In this document: positions 10,371 to 22,560 of the stretch, one piece after another | Numbering within the stretch: position 1 is the stretch's first letter | Layout: every line of letters begins with the position of its first letter | Assembly (NCBI GenBank): GCA_037447655.1 | Contig: JBBHKE010002850.1 | Span: 124,001-188,000 of the forward strand | Direction: 5' to 3' | From: Zygnema cylindricum | Lineage: Eukaryota; Streptophyta; Zygnematophyceae; Zygnematales; Zygnemataceae | Length of the DNA: 64,000 bases | Program-made: the position numbers and the translations under genes | The notes under the pieces: generated by a model | Seen by the model: only the letters and a program-made list of their open reading frames with translations | What the model was told of the DNA's origin: nothing | The model's database searches: none

Positions 10371-13300
10371 TTATACTGCGACTTTGCTTACACTTAATGT
10401 GAAACTGAAACTGGGGGATTGCAGGGATCGGGCATTTCTTTCCTGCCAATCACGGATCAGGGATTTGACGGCATGGTTTGGCACTAAATCTTTGTTAGGG
10501 AGCTTCACGTTGGTCATGGGGGAGCGATCGTTGTTCACTAACCACTGTTGAATCGCGACCAGTTCATATGTATGCCCATCTGCGGCTAAGACGGGATGTA
10601 TCATGATTTCCTGCGAAAGTAAAAAAAGACAAAAGAAAGCAGAAACCCATACCATACCGTAAGTCGAAGAGACGAAAAACTCGAGAATGAAATTGCAGAC
10701 ACCCTCGGGCCTGAATCTCTACAGAAATGAATAGCATGAATATGCGGTTTTCATGATTGGTCTGTGTCTGGCTTCAAACTAATGAATATAAAAGGATCAC
10801 AAAATACTACATGTGAAACTTTGTGCTGCCTCACAAACAAAAAAGACCACAACTTACAGACAACTCTACAGACAAATATCTAAGACACGTATAATAAACC
10901 ATGAAATCATGAAGATGAAATGCATTTTTTTCTTCCAAAAGTGCTCTAATGCTGTGAAGATGCTTTTCTCTTAGAGATACTTGACAATATCCTCGTCGAT
11001 GTCAAATAAATTGAGGCCTTCTTCTATTGGAAATCAGTCAAAAACTGCCGTCTACTTTCCTGAGTGTCCCACACATTTTGCTCCAATAACATAGGCCAAC
11101 ATGAGCAACAAAATAAAATAAATAAACAACGAAACACCTTACCTGTGTTATTGGGCAGAAAAGACTACTGGGAGCATCTCCCAGCACCGCTCTCCCTCGC
11201 CTCCCGTTCATTTCCTGTTCTTCGGCCTTGGAAGCTATATCTCGAACCTTTTCTAAAGGAGGCATCACATCTTGCTCCAGATCGGGCCTCTTTTTTCGAC
11301 GCATTTCAGAGCATCTTACAGCAATTTGTGCAACCTCCATAGCCACCTCCACCGGCCAATCACCAGCCTTTTCGTCCAAAAAGCTCCTCAGTTTCTCCAA
11401 ATCTCCATTTTCTACAGCATCCTCCAAATGCTCATACACATTTGGTTTCCGCCCAGTTAAGAGATCAAGAAACACTATGCCTAAAGCGTACACATCTGAC
11501 TTGGGTCCAAACTCTCCTGTCCTCTGAAATTCTGGATCCACATATGCGAATGTGCCTACCGGGACAGACTCACGCATATATGTCTGATTATCACTTAGTT
11601 CCGGCATTAATCGTGCGAGACCCACATCACCCAATTTTGCCACAAAATTTTTATCCAGCAAAATATTGGCCGGTTTCAAATCCCGATGGACGATCGGAAC
11701 AGGTCTCGAGTGTAAGATAAGAAGAGCTGACGCCACCTCAGCAGCGATGCGAAGCCTCACATACCAGGGAAGGGGCATAGTGTTATTCATACATAAAAGT
11801 CTCTCCTCCAAACTCCCATTGGCCATATACTCGTAAACCAAACAATATTTCTCAGGACAGCAACCGAGGAGCATAACCATATGAGGATGTTGGATCTGTC
11901 CGAGGACCTCAACCTGCATATACACTCAATAATGATCACTGAGTTTCTAATTTATCATAAGTGTGGTTCTCCCACAGATGTGCCCAAGCGCAATTCAAGG
12001 GTTAGAATCAACAAGGTTTATATGGAAAAAAACCAAGGGTGAGATTAAAGACAAGTAATAATGAAGGTGCAAAAAATTGAAGAAGAACTTACGATAACAA
12101 ACAACCAAACGCGTAACTTTCATTCAAAGGTTTGGAGCAAGAGCAGGAGGTTTGGAGAGGGAGAGGGAGAGGGAGAGGGTGAGAGGGGGGGGGGGGCGGG
12201 GGGGGAGAGGAAGGGAAAGAGGGAGAGAGAGGGAGGAGGAGAGAGTGAACAAGGAGCAAGCTAATGCAAAATGCACCAAGCCACCCAAAACAACCTAACA
12301 GTAACAGAAGTTCAAGATTCTCAACTGGAATAACAACTAATTGTACAAACTATATAATTTTAAGCTCACCTCTTGTTGAAACTCATTTGCAGCTTGTAGT
12401 GCATCCGTGTTCTTCAAAACTTTAACTGCAACAGGTGTATGATGTAGAGTGCCAGCATACACAGTGCCAAAACCCCCTTCCCCAAGTTTTCGTTCTGGCC
12501 GAAAATTATCTGTCGCAGCCTGTAAACACAAAAAGGAAAATGTCTAAAATCCCATCCTCCAGAGAACCTCTGGAACATACTGTTCACTGTGTAAAACTAG
12601 TTTTTTTGCTTACTGAGAGCTCTACCAGTCGTATGCAGGTTTTTTGTAACTGTACATGTGTCCCCGTGGATATTCCACGAACCAACTGCAAAATACGTAC
12701 CATACCTACGATGTGAACTTTTTACATGACCCACAAATAGCTCCTTACTGAAAAGGTAAAAAGAACCCTAAGCTCTAAACAGGAGCAAAGAAGGTCAAGC
12801 AAGAAAAAAACCCAACTACACTGACCATCTCTACCATTGTTAAACATCTTTTGAGCAGTTAAATGCATTTATCATGTTCAGCCGTTAGATTTATTTTTTT
12901 TGGCAAGCAATCAAAGGGTAATGGTCCTATCTTTCTATCCTGATGTCAGATTTAAAATTGGAATATTGCATAATGAAAAAAAGTACTTTGACTGCCTGAA
13001 TATAGTACTAAAAGCAAATGGAAAGTGCACTGCAATTAACTGTACAAAAACCAAGCTAAGTAGGCAGGGCGAAGGGAGCTGAGGGTGTATCTCAAAATAA
13101 CACAAAGGCAATTTTTCATCCTATACTTGCCATTATTATCATCTACAACACAATGCAGGTCACGTAAAATAATTGCTACACCATCATAATATAAGGCTAG
13201 CAAATTGGTCGAACCATACCACAATATCGAAGGAATTGAAGGGGAAAAGAACAACTCTTTCACAAGCCAAAGAAAAAATTAGTGTTGTGTATCGGCAGGG

Positions 13301-16300
13301 CTTTGCCGATAATCAATATATTGGCAAGATATATTGACACCGGTGTTATCGCCGATATTAAAAGCTGATATTTCTTATCGCGATAACACCGGTACCGATA
13401 ACTATCGGCGGTAATTGTACGGTTTGTACCGTACAATTGTACGGTTCATCCCGTCGTACTGAACCGCCGTTATTACATTACACAAAGAACAGAACAGATT
13501 TCTACACGTGGCATGCCACGCTATATACAGTGAAAAATATAATACAGTATATTATAAAGTACTATTATATAACGTACTATACTTTTTCCACTTATCGCCA
13601 ATAAGGAATTTGTTGGTCTCGGAGCGATATATCGAGACCCCTGACCGTTCGATAACCGATAACTATCGGTATCGGTGTTATCGCGATAAATTTCTTGCCG
13701 ATACACAACACTAGAAAAAATGCATCTACATGTCTACAAAATATTTCTTACCGTTAGCTCTTCCCAAGTATATTGCCTGTAATGCGTCAGCTGTCGCCTG
13801 GCTTGCATCTCTCTCTTTGCTTTCTCTTCTGCTTCAGCTCGTTTCCTGGCTTCCTGTTCCAAGGCCGATCGAGTTATTGCTGCTTGTGTAAGAGCTTCTT
13901 CCGTTTTCTGAGCTTCAGACTGGGCTACTCTACGAGCCTCCTCAGCTGAGGCCATAGCTCGAGTTGCTTCCAACGTGGCTCTCTCAATTAGTGCCGCATT
14001 CTCTTTTTCCCTCCTTTTCGTTTGTTCCTCGACTTCACGCAATGATGCATCTGCTGCAGTCATCAGTTGTTCGGCACGTTTCTCTGCTGCTATTCGAGCT
14101 TTTTCAGCATCTGCTGCCTTCTTCCGCATCTTGGCCAACTCTTTAAGAAGGGCACTCTGTAACAAAACAATACGGAATAAAAAGATGATCAGAGTTATAA
14201 TGACACTGGCCAGTTCTAACGGCAAAGTCACGACAGCATCAATGCCAGCTTTTGAGAAGAGAACTTAGAAAAAAAACAAAAAGAAAGGATGATCAGACAC
14301 TGGCCAGATTTCATGAGAGACTGACGCACAGAACTGCGATAAACCCCGGTTTTTAAGAAATGACCCAAAACATATCAATACATCAATATTCCTGACAGTT
14401 AAGGTCTTGTCACAAAACATCCCATGCAGCTGTTTTCCCGAAAGGCACAAACTCCTATTCATGAAATATCCAGCCAGCTTCTATGAAGGATCGAAAACCA
14501 TACAGACCACGCCATAATTTTTGCTTCTCCAAGAATTCTTTCAGCCTAAGTTTAACTGGACTATGTAATTGACCAATAGAAGGAACAATGAAATGCCCTC
14601 TAAAAAATAAAAATGAGCCAATCTAACAGCCTTCAGTTGGAATCCTGCCATCATTGCTTTTGAAAGAAATAAACAACACAGCTGAAAGTCATGGCATCAG
14701 TGGAGGTTCTGCTTACATTTCTCCCCAGCCACCTAGCCCTCCCCCTCCCCCTTAATTTGCCTCTCCCTTTTAAATCTTCCACTATCTCCTACTCCTTAAT
14801 AGTACAAGCCCTTGCATCAGAGCTAATTTCAGCCGACATAGACAACAGACTCAAAAGTTCCGACAAAACTGCTTTGTACTATTGTCACAACAAACAGCAG
14901 TCAGGCATACAGAAATGAACAAGAAGAATAAGAACCAAATCCAGGTCTTCTTTCTTACATGCCGGTATAAATGGTTTCTTTCTGTACACAACATCCTTAC
15001 AAGGTAGAATTCAACCAAACAAGAGATAGGGACTTCAGGGGATCACTGAAATCAACCACACACTTAGTCCCCAAACTACATAATAACTAGGAAAGGCAGT
15101 TACCAACCCTTACTAAGAAGCAGACACAACAACAAAAACAATTGTCAACTGGTGATGGACGGAAATAGAATGTAGGCAACAGCTGTCATACGGATTCATC
15201 AACGGTCAGATCCTAATAACATTACACTCAACATTCAGATCATCACCGCCACTGATTTCATCAGCTCAGCGTCACTGCATTACAGATTATGGAAATATCA
15301 GCTAGTGAATTCGCCATGACTAGTCTTGTGAAAGCATCATAGCATGGTCAATGTTAATCTATCATCCTCAATATGCAGCCTTCTCGCAACTGTTCTGGTG
15401 TGTGCCTCTCTTTCATCATGGCTTGGGATACGTACTAAAACACAGAGAAACCTTAGAACATAAAACACAAGCACAAGAACACCTTCAATCCTTAACCTCC
15501 TTCAATCTCAAGAACACTAGTCAGTTTGTAGATTGGACATCTACAGTAAGGAGCCCTCAAAATACACCTACAATAGTGAAAGGCGTAGACTAAAATGATT
15601 CTCCACAATACAACCAACTAATCACAACAAGCACACTAATAATGAGCATATTAGCCCTCTCTAACCGAAATAATCAATCACTTCAGGTGTAACTAAAACA
15701 AGGTACATCTTGTAACACGGTAGTGGGTCTCCTCTGCCATAGCACGAAAAGACAACAGAACTCTACAGGCATGACAATTTAAATTGCCAAAACTCACAAG
15801 AATACAGGTATATAATCACAGATCATATGGAGAAAGTCACAGATCGTGAGCATCTCATATCAAGACACTTTCTAAACAGGAAAAGCTTGCTACAGTTACA
15901 GACGGATAAAGCTCCTCCATTATACACAATCGGATATAAAACGGAGTTAACAGGGTCATAATACAATGAACATAAATTCGTGGAAAAAGAAATCCCTCAA
16001 CAGGTTTCTCTTCTTTTAACTGAGAGCTCACCTCTATCCCATTGCCGCTGTTTGATACCTCCATGGCTGGCATATCTACATCCTCTATATCAGTAATTGT
16101 CGAATCATTGCTTTGGACACCATCTAGATGTTCGCCTTCCGATCCCAATTTAAACTCCGATGAACCACTTGAGCCGCCAGAGGGGAATGACCCAAGGGCA
16201 GCCCTAGCCTTTATGAGCCGTCCCTCTAAACCTTTCATATACTCCTGCTGATGCTTCTCAAGTGCTTCTCTTTGTGCTTGTGACCATGCATCTAAATCTG

Positions 16301-18757
16301 CCAGATACTCCTCTTGGGTCTTCATTCTAATGTCTCCAGACAAATTATCTGAGGATAATGAGCCTCCAGACGGAGTCCTAATTTCCATGGAGGTTAACAA
16401 CATAGAGGGAGATTCAGAGCCAGGCCCGTGAGGGTAAAGAGGCCCTGAGCCCATCTCCTCTAGGGATGTGCGGCTAGAGTCTGTAATTCTTTCTGGGATG
16501 CTTGCACTACTTGAGGGAGACCCTGCGATGTCAAGTGGTGGTTTCGAGCCACTCCATGTCCCATATTTGTTAGACCGTAATCCTAAGAGCCTGCTGCTCG
16601 CAGATAGAGCTCTGGCTCCTGCTCCTCCACTACTTGCGTATCCAGGTGTTACCGGAGATCCTGTAGGAGCCAATCCAGAGGTACCGATGGCAGGAAATGT
16701 CGAAGGTGCCCCTCTCGATGGTGTGGTGGTCACAAAAGGAGCATCCGGAGGTAACGAGGTGCTCGCCAATAATTTTCCCGGCTTCGCATCTACAGAATCC
16801 TCTTCTGTAACACCACCAATTCAGGGTTTGACCTCGTGATCAGTAGGAAAGGAGAGTATTCATAAACTAACCTTTTGCCTGTTTCAAGCTGTCAATATAT
16901 CATATGAACAAAGGACAAGTTTAATCCCGTCTTCTCAATTACAAGAATATAAAATATACATTTATGTCAAAACAAAAATAAGACAATTGCCAAGTCCTGA
17001 TCAAATGCTGCAAAACCAAATCCCTAAAAAATGTGGTTAATCTAAGTTTCTTGGCACCTACCAGATCCATTAGAACTGTGGCTACTTGTGCGCGATAATA
17101 GCTTTTCACAATCACTCATTTGTCCCGCAGAGCTGCTTAAGCTTAACTCTCGGGGTAAGCTCCCCGGAGCGATAATGGATAACCGGCCGGAATGTGATGG
17201 ACTGCTAGTGGCAGATGAAGTTGGGGAGTTACCATCTGATTCTTTTGATAAAACCACCTTGTCCTTTTGAACTACAAAGACTGATACTCGTGATGGCCTG
17301 GCACGCACGCAATATGCCCCTGTACTTGAAGTGGATGTTCCTCGTCTCGATGAACCCCTGAGAAAAAGCATCAAAAAATAAATGCCCAGCGTGGAATGCG
17401 CAAGTCTATGGCTAAACCAGCTTCCCAGAGATAACAGACAAAAGATAAGAGCTTCTCAAAAGGCAATTCAATTGCAAAGCAGCTTACATGCCAAATATGC
17501 TCCTCGCGCTCGAGCCTAGGACTAGTACTGTTGCTTTCAGCTTTTTTGATTCCTCTACGATGCCTTTTTCCTTTGAGTTGTTTCTTCCGACCTTGAGCTC
17601 AAGCTTGATCTGCACAAACATACAAAAATTGCATAAACAACAAAAGACAATTTGCTAATAAGTTCCAAGTGTAGACTTCGAAACACTGTTGATAACTACT
17701 TAAAGTATCCAGCAGAAACAGCAACATCATTCTGATCCAAGGATAAGACTCACAACAATAAACATACCTTTGGATCCACCAACTTCTTCAGTTGAAGCAT
17801 CATAGGCTGCACAATTCTTCGCACATAATGTACAAACATGGTGTTGTTTACCTCGCTCTGATACATTTCCATACCCACTGCAACAAGACCAAGCATTTCT
17901 GTAAAAAACTCATAAACATTTGAATACAGCCCTACCCCATCCAAACTAAATGGCATGCTGATGTCAGCAGGCTCTCCTAGCAAGCAGGGCGCCAATAGTT
18001 TTCACCCTACAAACATTAAAATGCTTTCTTTCTTTTAGTTCTACAAGCTGGCGGGACCGGCATGCAAAAAAAAATAGGATTCAGTTTTAAAGACATGCTC
18101 ATAGCAACTTCCTACCGCATCCAAACTAAACGACAGTATGCTGACGCCAGCAGAGTCACCTGGCAAGCAGTGTGCTTCACCTTTGTAAACATTGAAATGC
18201 TTTCTTCCTTTAAAGAACTACAAGCTGGCAGGACATCAGCGAATAAAAACAATTCACGATTCAGTTTTAAAGACAAAGCCCGTAGCAATAGCCTCAAGAA
18301 TGGCAATGAAATCCAGCTAACTGAAATTACAGGCAATACAAGACAGAATATAAAGCATCTACATCTACATTTGCTGCTACTTGTAGTTATGTTGCACATT
18401 GGCACAAAGAGAAAGTAAATGCCTGCAAGAATTCGCCAGTGCTTCTATCCTCAAAAGTTTTTACATTCTCCCTACTAAATAGCATTCATCTTGTATCGAA
18501 ACAAAGGGCCTCAATGAAGAAGGAAGCCAGATTCTTATCATCTAACTTGTAAAAGTGCCATATAGATCTGTTTTGCCTGCAAGACGAGCAGAATGGGGCT
18601 TACTTGGACTTGGAATCCTCGTTACTACATGCAGGAAAACGAGACTGTCTTCTGAATGCTTTATTTTGTTGGCTATGGCCCATCTCACAGCATCCTTGCA
18701 TGCTGTATTACCACTAACTGCTACAACTACTCGCTCTCCTCCCTCATTAGGCGTCAT
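10371..18757 (-). CDS. U-box E3 ligase with UspA, coiled-coil and protein kinase domains
   Basis: Nine exons join with every phase agreeing and GT/AG at each boundary: 18757-18604, 17877-17768, 17609-17488, 17357-17062, 16804-16032, 14156-13752, 12519-12370, 11913-11143, 10610-10371 (3021 bases, 1006 residues). An in-frame stop lies just before the ATG at 18757. Domains: UspA about 5-130 (VVVAVSG, RIPSPMG, ATVLVLGSSARSIFG); Ser/Gly/Pro-rich linker to 485; coiled coil 486-620; kinase about 630-895 with GEGGFGTVYAG, VAVK (K653), HRDLKPAN (D748), DVG in place of DFG, then GTFAYVDPEF; U-box about 925-995 (FCPITQEIMIHPVLAADGHTYE, SPMTN, LVPN). DVG is usual in this plant RLCK-IX/PUB group. HRD makes it an RD-type, probably active, kinase. 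The U-box should recruit E2 and ubiquitinate targets, likely in the cytoplasm. It is longer than most relatives, mainly through exon 5. Any 5' UTR exons are unknown. Confidence 0.93.
12140..12245. repeat. GA/G-rich satellite inside an intron of the U-box kinase gene
   Basis: GGGAGA repeats followed by a run of G broken by a single C (about 12183-12206). It lies in the intron between the exons at 12519-12370 and 11913-11143. On the transcribed gene's sense strand this is a long CT/C tract, over 150 bp upstream of the acceptor. Confidence 0.85.
13280..13713. mobile_element. Non-autonomous hAT-type MITE, 434 bp, in a kinase-gene intron
   Basis: The element begins TAGTGTTGTGTATCGGCA and ends with its exact reverse complement, TGCCGATACACAACACTA. 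It is flanked by an exact 8-bp duplication, GAAAAAAT, at 13272-13279 and 13714-13721. An 8-bp duplication and TAGTGTTG-type ends are the hallmark of the hAT superfamily. The interior is rich in further palindromes (CGATAACACCGGT, CCGATAACTATCGG) and has no transposase frame, so it would move only with a partner's transposase. It sits in the intron between the coiled-coil and kinase exons. Intact ends and an exact duplication suggest a fairly recent insertion. Confidence 0.93.
14157..16031 (-). other. Large intron of the U-box kinase gene, no nested gene seen
   Basis: 1875-bp intron between the linker exon and the coiled-coil exon. Phase is 0 on both sides, so a skipped in-phase exon cannot be excluded, but I saw no coding-like stretch in it. 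Confidence 0.6.
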
Positions 18758-18821
18758 TTCGGCCAAAACAAAAGCCTAAAGGATCAGATACAATTCATAT
18801 CTTCCGTATGAGAGAATTCTA

Positions 18822-18935
18822 TCCTTCTTTCCTTTTCTTCGTCTTCCTTCTTTTCTATTTCCTTCTTTCCTTCTTTTCTCTTCTCCTTCTTCCTTTCTTC
18901 TCTTCTTTCCTTTCTTCCTTCCCTAAAGCCTGTAT
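18822..18935. repeat. CT-rich microsatellite upstream of the U-box kinase start
   Basis: Runs of TTCCTTCTTT and TTCTCTTC on the + strand, i.e. a GA-rich stretch on the gene's sense strand, 65-180 bp before its ATG. It may lie in the 5' leader or promoter. Confidence 0.7.
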
Positions 18936-21552
18936 TTCCTGTAACACCAATACGATTCTAGCTCGGAACAAAATCTCAAACGGAAGTAACGATTAATCAT
19001 GCCAGACAAAAAATCAATACGACGGAAGGAAGCCTAATGGTTGATCAACAACAGAAAATTTACAGTCATGAAACACATGCCTAAAAAAACCTTAAGAGAC
19101 GAAATTTGGTCGAAAATCCATCTGTACTAGAAGCCATGGCTACGAGTGCTGACCGGCACCTACCACATCTCGATAGCATTCACACTAAACTCCTTTTTTT
19201 AGTTTTAAAATCCACCGGCGGTTTTTGGATTCACAGGATCAACGTTTTGTGACAGTAAAAACTGTCACATGCCCGTGCAGCCAATAAGGTGTTTACATGT
19301 ATACGACGTTCCATAGGAGCCATACTTCTGTACGGTTATCCGCTGCTGAATATAACTTCTGACACGCCAGCGAGGGTGACAGAATCTTGTCGACACGGTC
19401 TGGATCTCCGGTCAGATTAAGGTACGGATGAAGGTTGTTTCTAAGAAAACTTTCGACCTTCTGAATGCCTTCTTTAAGTTTCGTTAATTTTACGGTCAGC
19501 TATGACATAAAATCGTATTAGGTGTTCCCACATGTGTATCGAACGGTCAGATTGGAATCCGACTGCAAAGATAAGCAGTCGTAGTCGTCTATTTGTGGAA
19601 AACCCTAGCTATAGCGTTGTAAATTTATAAATTTAATTATCTTCCGCTACATTTAACAAGTTAATATATGTACCTCTGGATGTATAAATGTGAAATAAGA
19701 CTTCCTCTAAAGATTGAGTCCAGCGATGACTTTTGAGACGTTTACACGTGGCAATCATCGACTATAATCCAGAAAGCCCAAGCTGTGAATGAATTCTCGA
19801 TTGTTGGGTTAAGTACGTGACCGTACAAAAATACTGGATATCGTGGTCGTTAGAGATGTGGCCACGCAAATTCGAATAAGATCTGAAGTTGCAAAAAAGA
19901 AAAGTACATCACCGTAATTTGCGTAACCCCGACCGCTTATAATTCTTTCATCACATTGTACGGCACACAAAAAAAAGATGTCACGCCCGGGCGATGCGAT
20001 CAAGTAAGGAGATACCTGAACGCGAGGCCATCTTCCCGGGCCGTCCGCCAGAAAGCGTGACCATAGACCGACCAAAAACCGCCAAGAAGACTGTAGTACT
20101 TTGGGTTGTCGTATAGTGTAGAGAAACACATGGGACAAGCCACGACTTCTCCCCATTCGTCTAATAGAGTACATATTTGTACGTCAGAAAACCGAACGCC
20201 GTTTTCGATGTACCGACAATCAACGTTCGAGCAGATAGCACATGAACCTTACGACTCTACCGGACAGGACAAGTTGATTGTACTCCAAATCGTACAGTCA
20301 AAATACGTTTCGACTTTGCGAGAGGTGTATCGCATTAAATTTGAGTACGGTCAATGGATCTGCCATGCAGTGGCCCTGCCGCCTAGAGTATCGGTACCGG
20401 TACAGTACAGACGGTATAAATTGTATCTGAACTCTTTCATACAATTGAATACCCATGTCTGTAAATAGACTGGACCATACTATTTCGCTTAGGACCACAG
20501 AGCATGACGCTGGAGTAGAGAAACTTGGCTGGGTTATAAAGCTCGAATATTGATATAGATACACTTGAGTGAACCCCTAAAATCACGACAGTCACCGGAG
20601 CGTTCTCAAAAATGAAATCGTAAGCAATCGCACACCAAAATAATACAATCCAGGATGTATTCAACGAATATGCTTTTTACGTAAGCACAGAATCTCAGAA
20701 TCCACCCGATTCATTTTAGCGTTGGTCGTTTGAGAAAAGAGAAAAAGCTTCAGTGCTTCACTCCTCTAAAAACACGATGAGAGACTGCGATAAGCTAATA
20801 CACAATACCCCCTATTAGTGTTCCTAACACTAATTAGGAACCCCTCAATTTTAACTCTCTAACTTGAAATAGGATGAATAGTTTTATTTTTCCTTTAAGG
20901 TGATATAGTACGGTTTAATTGGTAACAATTACTCTAATTTGGAATGGCCCTCTTGTGGATCGCGTGTTTTTGCACGTAGTGGCGAGTATATTAGGTGACG
21001 TAATTCTCACGAATCCTATGGGATCCCGTGTTTCCTCACGCGCAACATTGCATACTGGTGTTGGGGTTGGGGATGCAACAACCTCTAAAGGACGCGACTA
21101 CCAGCACCGCGACCTAGTTAATAGTTTCATATCGCTTGTCATGGGGATCTTTGGGGACCTTAGACTCTTCCTTCGACACTTTTTTACGTTATTGCGCTGC
21201 ACGATCTTTTAAATTTATAAGACTAGGCCGCCTTTCCAACTATCATGTCAGCTTTCTATTGCCAACATCTCTTTGTCACCCTAAGACGTTCACAAACTTC
21301 GTCCCTTGTTCGACAAAACACGGTGGTGTATGATAGTCGAGGATTGTGGGACTTACACGACACTTATCCAGCGAAGCACTGTGGTGAATGACGGTCAATG
21401 ATAGCGAGAATTATCCCCTCAACATCAAACGTGCATAAATGATATTCGTGGTTTTAACCTTAAGTGTGAGGTAGTTTAAGGCTTTAGTGCCTAAGGTAGT
21501 ATTTGATATTTCTTAAGATTTTTTTTTTGTTTTTTATTTATGTTGTACTTCT
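18936..21552. other. Kinase-gene 5' flank and unclassified spacer
   Basis: The part nearest the gene presumably holds its promoter. It has a perfect hairpin (GTGACAGT, AAAA, ACTGTCAC at 19249-19268) and a CACGTGGC G-box/ABRE-type core near 19747. From about 19.8 to 20.7 kb the sequence has many GTAC words like the LTRs further right, and may be a decayed element, but I found no ends. A short palindrome, ATTAGTGTT with AACACTAAT, lies near 20813. No coding exon was recognised. Confidence 0.45.
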
Positions 21553-22547
21553 TGTAATTATGTGACCTCCATTGGTCCACAAAATGTCTAGCTTATATAA
21601 AGCCTCAAGGATAATATTTGCACTTTTGACTTTGCCAATGAATAAGTGCCAACCACGCACGCAAAAAATCTGACCGACAACACCCCTGTGTAGCCAAGAC
21701 TCACTTGAGTTTGCAGCAAAAAGAATCATTGAATTTGCTCCCCTGAGCATTAAGTTATGGCTGGCCGAAGATGAATACAGATGCACTCTAGGAGAGAGGC
21801 GCCTACCTAAATTTTGTCTAAGCCATAAGCTCCCTCTCTGAACCTACTACTAGTGTACCAAGCCAATCAAAGGACTGTAAGGTACAAGAAGGTACAAATA
21901 CCGTTGTACTTCCAGTACGTTTATAGTACGGCATGGCCGGTCTGATGACATATGTCAACTCCTGAGCCGTAGCTGCTCCCCCTGTTATATCCGTTGTCTA
22001 ATCATAACTCGCCATGTGTCGTTCGTCGACATTGGCTTCCAAACCGCCAAATGTCGACTCCGGAATTCCGGTTCCGCTAGGAGTCGTCAATCCCAAACGA
22101 CGTTTGATTTCGTCCGTTGAAATTAAATGTCGTTTCGTTTATTTCGTGCGGTCCAGTATTTCGTGCGGTCCTACGCGTTTCATGTTCATTTCGTTCCGTA
22201 AGTTGTTAAATGAAATATATCGCCGCGTCGCAGTTTAAATATATATCACATCCCATATATGTAACGCTTCTTCAAAACCTAGCGGATAAAGCGAATAGCT
22301 AATCCGTACGGTGGTTATCCGAAGGTCATAGGACCAAATCTTGATCTTGACAGTCTATCTTTTGCAAGGGTTATGTCTTCTGCCTGTCTTCTTATCTGCT
22401 TGAGACAGCCATGGCTGCTTGCCAGTTCTTTTTATCTGCCTGAGGCAGCCGTGGTTGCCTCCCAACTCTCAGTGACTACGAATAGTATGAGAGTTGTAGA
22501 ATGCTCATAGACTAACTAGATAGAATACAAAATACCCTTTTTCAACA
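21553..22547 (-). repeat. 3' LTR of element A
   Basis: On the - strand it starts TGTTGAAAAAGGGTATTTTG at 22547. The low end (TGTAATTATGTG on the + strand) was chosen by alignment to the 29861-30751 copy and by the flank match; it could shift by about 10 bp. The adjoining polypurine tract (AAATTAAGGGGAG on the - strand) is at 22548-22560. Confidence 0.8.
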
Positions 22548-22560
22548 CTCCCCTTAATTT

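Noticed and set aside
11064-11720. + strand frames opposite the kinase exon
   Set aside because: They are antisense shadows of a well-supported kinase exon.
15351-15593. 80-codon + strand frame in the kinase gene's large intron
   Set aside because: Ordinary composition for chance, no domain, and no exon boundary on that strand.
18766-18766. Earlier start (TTG) for the U-box kinase
   Set aside because: The codon at 18766 is TTG, not ATG; an in-frame TAG lies just upstream, so the first ATG, at 18757, is used.
19809-20664. Several 75-120 codon frames on both strands
   Set aside because: They overlap in conflicting frames with no recognisable domain; more likely a decayed element or spacer.
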